64,000 nt of DNA from contig DYGY01000002.1 in assembly GCA_020724425.1 (NCBI GenBank), positions 1 through 64,000 on the forward strand, written 5' to 3'. The DNA comes from Thermaerobacter marianensis. Its GTDB lineage: Bacteria > Bacillota > Sulfobacillia > DVGY01. Below are positions 59,926 through 64,000 of the stretch, one piece after another. The position numbers and the translations under genes are program-made. The notes under the pieces were generated by a model. The model had not been told where the DNA came from, ran no database searches, and saw only the letters and a program-made list of their open reading frames with translations. Within the stretch, counting starts at the first letter, position 1, and the number at the start of each line of letters is the position of its first letter.

Positions 59926-59953
59926 AAAATCCCTCCAGAGGTAGTATTAAGAG

Positions 59954-60502
59954 CTAGAACACACCGAGCTTCTTAAAAAAGTATATGACAATTATAGCTC
60001 CAATAACTACTTGATAAATACGACAATGGCTTCCCTGAGTAAATCGATTAGGAAGCTCAAATTCTATCTCCCTTATCCTTTTCTTTTCCATATCCACAAG
60101 AAGTATTCCTTTTGTACCAAAAACTACATAGTACTCAAGTAGCTGTCGCCTTGTCATTCTATTTGTTATTCGTGTAGCCATAGCTCCAGACTTAACCTCA
60201 GCCACATACTCCCTGTTGCCCTTTTTAACAAGAAAATCTGGTCTAATCCAAGTGGAATATTCCCTGTCATTGACGATGGTCTTCATTTCTGCCCCAGGTT
60301 GAACATCTGTGACCTTATATCCATTTTTCTCTAGGAATTTAATAGCTTGCTTTTCCTTATTCCTGGCCACAGCCATTTTATGCTTTAACCTAGAACGTTT
60401 TTTATAGCGCAAGATTAACCAGACTAGATACCCAAGAACTAAGAGACCTAGAACCAGCCAATCTACAGGCTGCAATAATGCGTTGGAAGACAAATGTAAC
60501 AC
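59954..60502 (-). CDS. Membrane-anchored PD-(D/E)XK nuclease-like protein
   Basis: Two hydrophobic termini; central RPDFLVKKGNREYVAEVKSG plus LLEYYVVF fits a PD-(D/E)XK core. Confidence 0.5.
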   Translation of the reverse strand: MLHLSSNALLQPVDWLVLGLLVLGYLVWLILRYKKRSRLKHKMAVARNKEKQAIKFLEKNGYKVTDVQPGAEMKTIVNDREYSTWIRPDFLVKKGNREYVAEVKSGAMATRITNRMTRRQLLEYYVVFGTKGILLVDMEKKRIREIEFELPNRFTQGSHCRIYQVVIGAIIVIYFFKKLGVF

Positions 60503-60555
60503 CTCACTCTACCAACAAATTCTAGGTCAATAAGGCAAATTCCTTTTGAAAACAA

Positions 60556-60587
60556 AAAGGGCTGTTAGCCAGCGGCTACAGCCCTTT
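60556..60587 (-). terminator. Intrinsic terminator after aconitase gene
   Basis: AAAGGGCTG-TAGCC-GCT-GGCTA-ACAGCCCTTT then TTGTTTTC on minus strand. Confidence 0.85.
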
Positions 60588-60591
60588 CTCA

Positions 60592-62523
60592 CTATTGCAT
60601 TTGTTTCTTAGTGTAGTTCAACTGCCCTCCAGCCAAGATAATTTCTATTTGCCTTGGTGAAAGATCATGTTTAACACTAAAGATTACATCCTTATTCACA
60701 TTCTTAACTGTCAACTCATCCTTACCTGCCTGTAACTCTTCTCTAACAACAGGCATATCAAGTATATCTCCCTGATCAACTCTGTCATAATCTGCTTCAT
60801 CGACAAAAACCAGTGGCAGAATACCGAAATTCACAAGGTTTGCTCTATGAATACGAGCAAAGGACTTAGCTATTACAGCCTTAACCCCTAAATACATAGG
60901 TGCTAGAGCAGCATGTTCACGACTAGAACCCTGACCATAGTTATGACCACCCACTACAAACCCACCACCAGCCTCTTTAGCTCTATCATGGAAGGTAGGA
61001 TCAATAGCTGCAAAGACATACTTACTGATAGCAGGGATATTTGACCTTAATGGCAATACCTTAGCACCAGCAGGCATAATATGATCAGTTGTGATATTGT
61101 CCTCTACCTTTAGCAGAGTCTCACCATTTAGCTCTTCCGGCATATCCTCTCTCAATGGTAAAGGTTGAATATTGGGGCCTCTAGTTACGGTAACTGTAAC
61201 AGGATCATTTGCAGGAGCAATAATCATGCTATCATCAATAAGGAATTTCTCAGGCATTTCCACTACAGGGAATTCCCCTAATTCTCTAGGATCAGTTAAC
61301 TTACCTGTTAACGCAGCTGCTGCCGCTACTTCAGGACTTGATAGATATACCTTTGCACTCGCAGTTCCACTTCTACCCTCAAAGTTTCGGTTAAAGGTTC
61401 TAATGGAAATGGCATTGGTTTCAGGAGACTGTCCCATACCAATACAGGGACCACAGGCACTCTCAAGAATACGTACACCAGAAGCAATGAGATCTGCTAA
61501 GGCACCATTACGTGCTAACATCTCAAAAACCTGCTTGGAACCAGGTGAAAGAACAACACTGGTATCAGGATGTACCTGTTTACCCTTGAGAGTCTCTGCT
61601 ACTCTCATTAAGTCAGTATACGAGGAATTAGTACAACTACCGATAGCTACCTGATTAACCGTCAAACCACTAATCTCTTTAACCTTAACCACGTTATCAG
61701 GACTATGTGGTTGAGCGATAAGGGGTTCAAGCTCACTAAGGTTAATTTCAATTATTTCATCATATTCTGCATCTGCATCTGCAACTAACTCGCGATAGTC
61801 ATTGCCTCTATCTTGAGCCTCTAGATATGCTCTAGTGATTTCATCACTTGGAAATACAGAGGTTGTTGCTCCTAATTCAGCACCCATATTAGTAATTGTG
61901 GCTCTTTCAGTAACAGTCAACGTCTCTACTCCAGGACCAAAGTATTCAATAACCTTCCCTACTCCACCCTTAACACTCATGATACGTAAAAGCTCAAGAA
62001 TCACGTCTTTTCCAGAAACCCAGGGGCTAAGCTTGCCTGTTAGTTTAACACCAACAACCTTAGGCATAGTCAAATAGAATGGACCTCCAGCCATGGCAAC
62101 AGCCACATCAAGACCACCAGCACCAATAGACAGCATACCAATACCACCGCCAGTTGGAGTATGGCTATCAGAACCCAAAAGAGTCCTGCCAGGTACACCA
62201 AACCTCTCCAAGTTAACCTGATGGCAAATTCCATTACCAGGTCTTGAGAAATATATTCCATGCTTGGCAGCAACAGTCTGCAAATAACGATGATCATCAG
62301 CATTTTCAAAACCAGTCTGTAGTGTATTGTGATCCACATAACTTACAGATAGCTTTGTTCTTACCTTTGGTACAGCCATCGCCTCAAACTGTAAATAGGA
62401 CATGGTACCTGTTGCATCCTGGGTTAGTGTCTGATCAATGATGATAGCGATCTCTTCACCTTGCCTCATCTCACCTGCGTACAGATGTTCAGAAATAATC
62501 TTCTGTGTCACATTCATTCCCAT
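60592..62523 (-). CDS. Aconitate hydratase
   Basis: DSHTPTGGGIGMLSIGAGGLDVA; IGSCTNSSYTDL; ESACGPCIGMGQSP; GGHNYGQGSSREHAALAP. Confidence 0.94.
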   Translation of the reverse strand: MGMNVTQKIISEHLYAGEMRQGEEIAIIIDQTLTQDATGTMSYLQFEAMAVPKVRTKLSVSYVDHNTLQTGFENADDHRYLQTVAAKHGIYFSRPGNGICHQVNLERFGVPGRTLLGSDSHTPTGGGIGMLSIGAGGLDVAVAMAGGPFYLTMPKVVGVKLTGKLSPWVSGKDVILELLRIMSVKGGVGKVIEYFGPGVETLTVTERATITNMGAELGATTSVFPSDEITRAYLEAQDRGNDYRELVADADAEYDEIIEINLSELEPLIAQPHSPDNVVKVKEISGLTVNQVAIGSCTNSSYTDLMRVAETLKGKQVHPDTSVVLSPGSKQVFEMLARNGALADLIASGVRILESACGPCIGMGQSPETNAISIRTFNRNFEGRSGTASAKVYLSSPEVAAAAALTGKLTDPRELGEFPVVEMPEKFLIDDSMIIAPANDPVTVTVTRGPNIQPLPLREDMPEELNGETLLKVEDNITTDHIMPAGAKVLPLRSNIPAISKYVFAAIDPTFHDRAKEAGGGFVVGGHNYGQGSSREHAALAPMYLGVKAVIAKSFARIHRANLVNFGILPLVFVDEADYDRVDQGDILDMPVVREELQAGKDELTVKNVNKDVIFSVKHDLSPRQIEIILAGGQLNYTKKQMQ

Positions 62524-62569
62524 AATATGTCCCCTTTCCTTGCCCCTCCCCGGGCGGATAATTTAAACA

Positions 62570-63433
62570 CTAACAGCTTGAAAGACTGAGTATTCCACTT
62601 TCGCGAAGCAGATTCTCTAATTCTAAAGCTTCCTCATCATTTAGATTTAATAATGGGGCTCTAACCTCTCCAGCAAAATATCCACTAAGATTTAGTGCTT
62701 CCTTTAATGCAGCTATACCCCAACGCTGCGTTATTACCCGGTCAATACCCAGAAGCTTATCCTGTTTTTCCCTGGCTTTATCGAAATTTCCCTCTAAATA
62801 ATCGGTATAAATCTCCACAAGCTGCCAGGGGGCTAGACTAGCTAAATTCAGCATACCACCTTTAGCTCCAGCAACCAGAGCTGATAAGAAGTATCCCCCA
62901 GAAACAGCCATAACTGCAAAATCTGGAATAGCTGTATACCCTGCCAAATAGCTCATATCACCACAACGAACACCTATGATTTTCTCATGTTCACTCAGTT
63001 CACTAACCAAATCAACATCCAGAATGGGTATACTATCCAAAACGATTGGTATACTGCTAGCCTCTGCAAGATCTGTGTAGAAATACTGTAAGGCCTTATT
63101 GCTCATCTCATTCACGTAATATGAGGGAGGAGCTACTAAAGCAGCAGCAATACCCCTAGTCTCAATATCTTTTAAGAAACCAATGGCTTCTTTAGTTGAG
63201 GAGGGATTAACCTTTACAATAACCTTCTTCTCTATTGTGTTAGCCAATACCTTATCAAGTACAGCTAGTTTCTCTTCTTTAGTCAGATGAACCCCTTCAC
63301 CAGCAGTATCAAAAAGCAGATACCCTTCCAATGGAGATTGATCCCACATCATAGTATTACGTTCCACAAAGGATAAATTGACTTCATCAGCGGTAAATGG
63401 TGTTGGTATCGCTGCATAAACACCTTTCATCAA
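62570..63433 (-). CDS. DapA-family (N-acetylneuraminate lyase/DHDPS superfamily) protein lacking canonical Schiff-base lysine
   Basis: GVYAAIPTPFTADE and APPSYYVNEM barrel motifs, but HEKIIGVRCGDMSYL has Arg where xGIKExSG is expected. Confidence 0.82.
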   Translation of the reverse strand: MMKGVYAAIPTPFTADEVNLSFVERNTMMWDQSPLEGYLLFDTAGEGVHLTKEEKLAVLDKVLANTIEKKVIVKVNPSSTKEAIGFLKDIETRGIAAALVAPPSYYVNEMSNKALQYFYTDLAEASSIPIVLDSIPILDVDLVSELSEHEKIIGVRCGDMSYLAGYTAIPDFAVMAVSGGYFLSALVAGAKGGMLNLASLAPWQLVEIYTDYLEGNFDKAREKQDKLLGIDRVITQRWGIAALKEALNLSGYFAGEVRAPLLNLNDEEALELENLLRESGILSLSSC

Positions 63434-64000
63434 GCATCACCCCCATGGGCTTTTGCCACAATCTTAGTAATCAAAACATCATGATTATCTGTGCATTCCC
63501 CTAATCCCCAGTATGAAAGGAACTCAATATTTCCTTCTGCTCCAGTAATGGGAGATACATCAAGACCTACTAGGATAAAGTTGAGACTCTCTAGTGAAGA
63601 AATGACATCAGCAAGGACTTGCTTATGGACTGTAGGATCCTTAACAATACCCTTCTTCCCAACAGATTCAGGACCTGCCTCAAACTGTGGTTTAATTAAA
63701 GCAACCACTCTACCGGTATCTTTTAGAATTTCCTTGATAGCGGGAAAAATCTTTCTTAGTGAAATAAAGGAGACATCAGTTACAACCAAATCCACCTTCT
63801 CACCTAGGTCTTCAGCTTTAAGATATCTGGCATTCAATCTTTCTTTAACAACGACTCTTTGATCTTTGCGTAAGGACCAAGCCAATTGCCCATAACCGAC
63901 ATCAATAGCATATACCTTGCTAGCACCTTGCTGTAACAAACAATCTGTGAAGCCTCCTGTGGAGGCTCCAATGTCTGCTGCAACTATTCCCTTAACATCT
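63430..64000 (-). CDS. TlyA family RNA methyltransferase/hemolysin, truncated by window end
   Basis: GIVAADIGASTGGFTDCLLQQGASKVYAIDVGYGQLAW; DVSFISLRKIFPAI; ALIKPQFEAGPESVGKKGIV; frame is open to the window edge. Confidence 0.92.
   Translation of the reverse strand, partial: DVKGIVAADIGASTGGFTDCLLQQGASKVYAIDVGYGQLAWSLRKDQRVVVKERLNARYLKAEDLGEKVDLVVTDVSFISLRKIFPAIKEILKDTGRVVALIKPQFEAGPESVGKKGIVKDPTVHKQVLADVISSLESLNFILVGLDVSPITGAEGNIEFLSYWGLGECTDNHDVLITKIVAKAHGGDA

Overview
The window is about 64 kb of chromosome from an endospore-forming, probably anaerobic Clostridia-type Firmicute. Nearly every gene is on the minus strand; the clear plus-strand CDSs are a patatin-like phospholipase and a large S-layer-type protein. 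Main blocks, in order: IspH-RpsA fusion with idi2, plsC and cmk; fba; methionine gamma-lyase-like gene; fixABCX flavin-bifurcating electron-transfer operon; spmAB; a three-gene Ku/LigD NHEJ operon; gerW/scpA/scpB; lysA and spoVA; spoIIAA-spoIIAB-sigF-dacF; a decayed mobile-element scar; xerD, ald, spoIIM; a 2-oxoacid:ferredoxin oxidoreductase with tandem Leu/Val dehydrogenases; an envelope cluster (SteA, SteB/MctB-like, GT2, MraY-like); spo0A, spoIVB, recN, argR, nadK; aconitase; a DapA-like protein; and tlyA. The most unusual points read from the sequence are: (1) a scar at about 32.9-34.9 kb with a ~115-bp direct duplication of the 3' end of a resA-like gene around a decayed rhuM, an hsdS start fragment, a serine-recombinase relic and IS605-like hairpins; (2) a DapA-family protein without the Schiff-base lysine; (3) a structured leader with an intrinsic terminator before a leucine dehydrogenase; (4) an SLH-anchored phosphoesterase/beta-propeller fusion; (5) a hairpin over the Ku Shine-Dalgarno; (6) a dodecin between spoIIA and spoVA. 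I found no CRISPR array, rRNA or tRNA. I found no convincing wholly new multi-gene system. All functional calls come from reading motifs by eye, with no database search.
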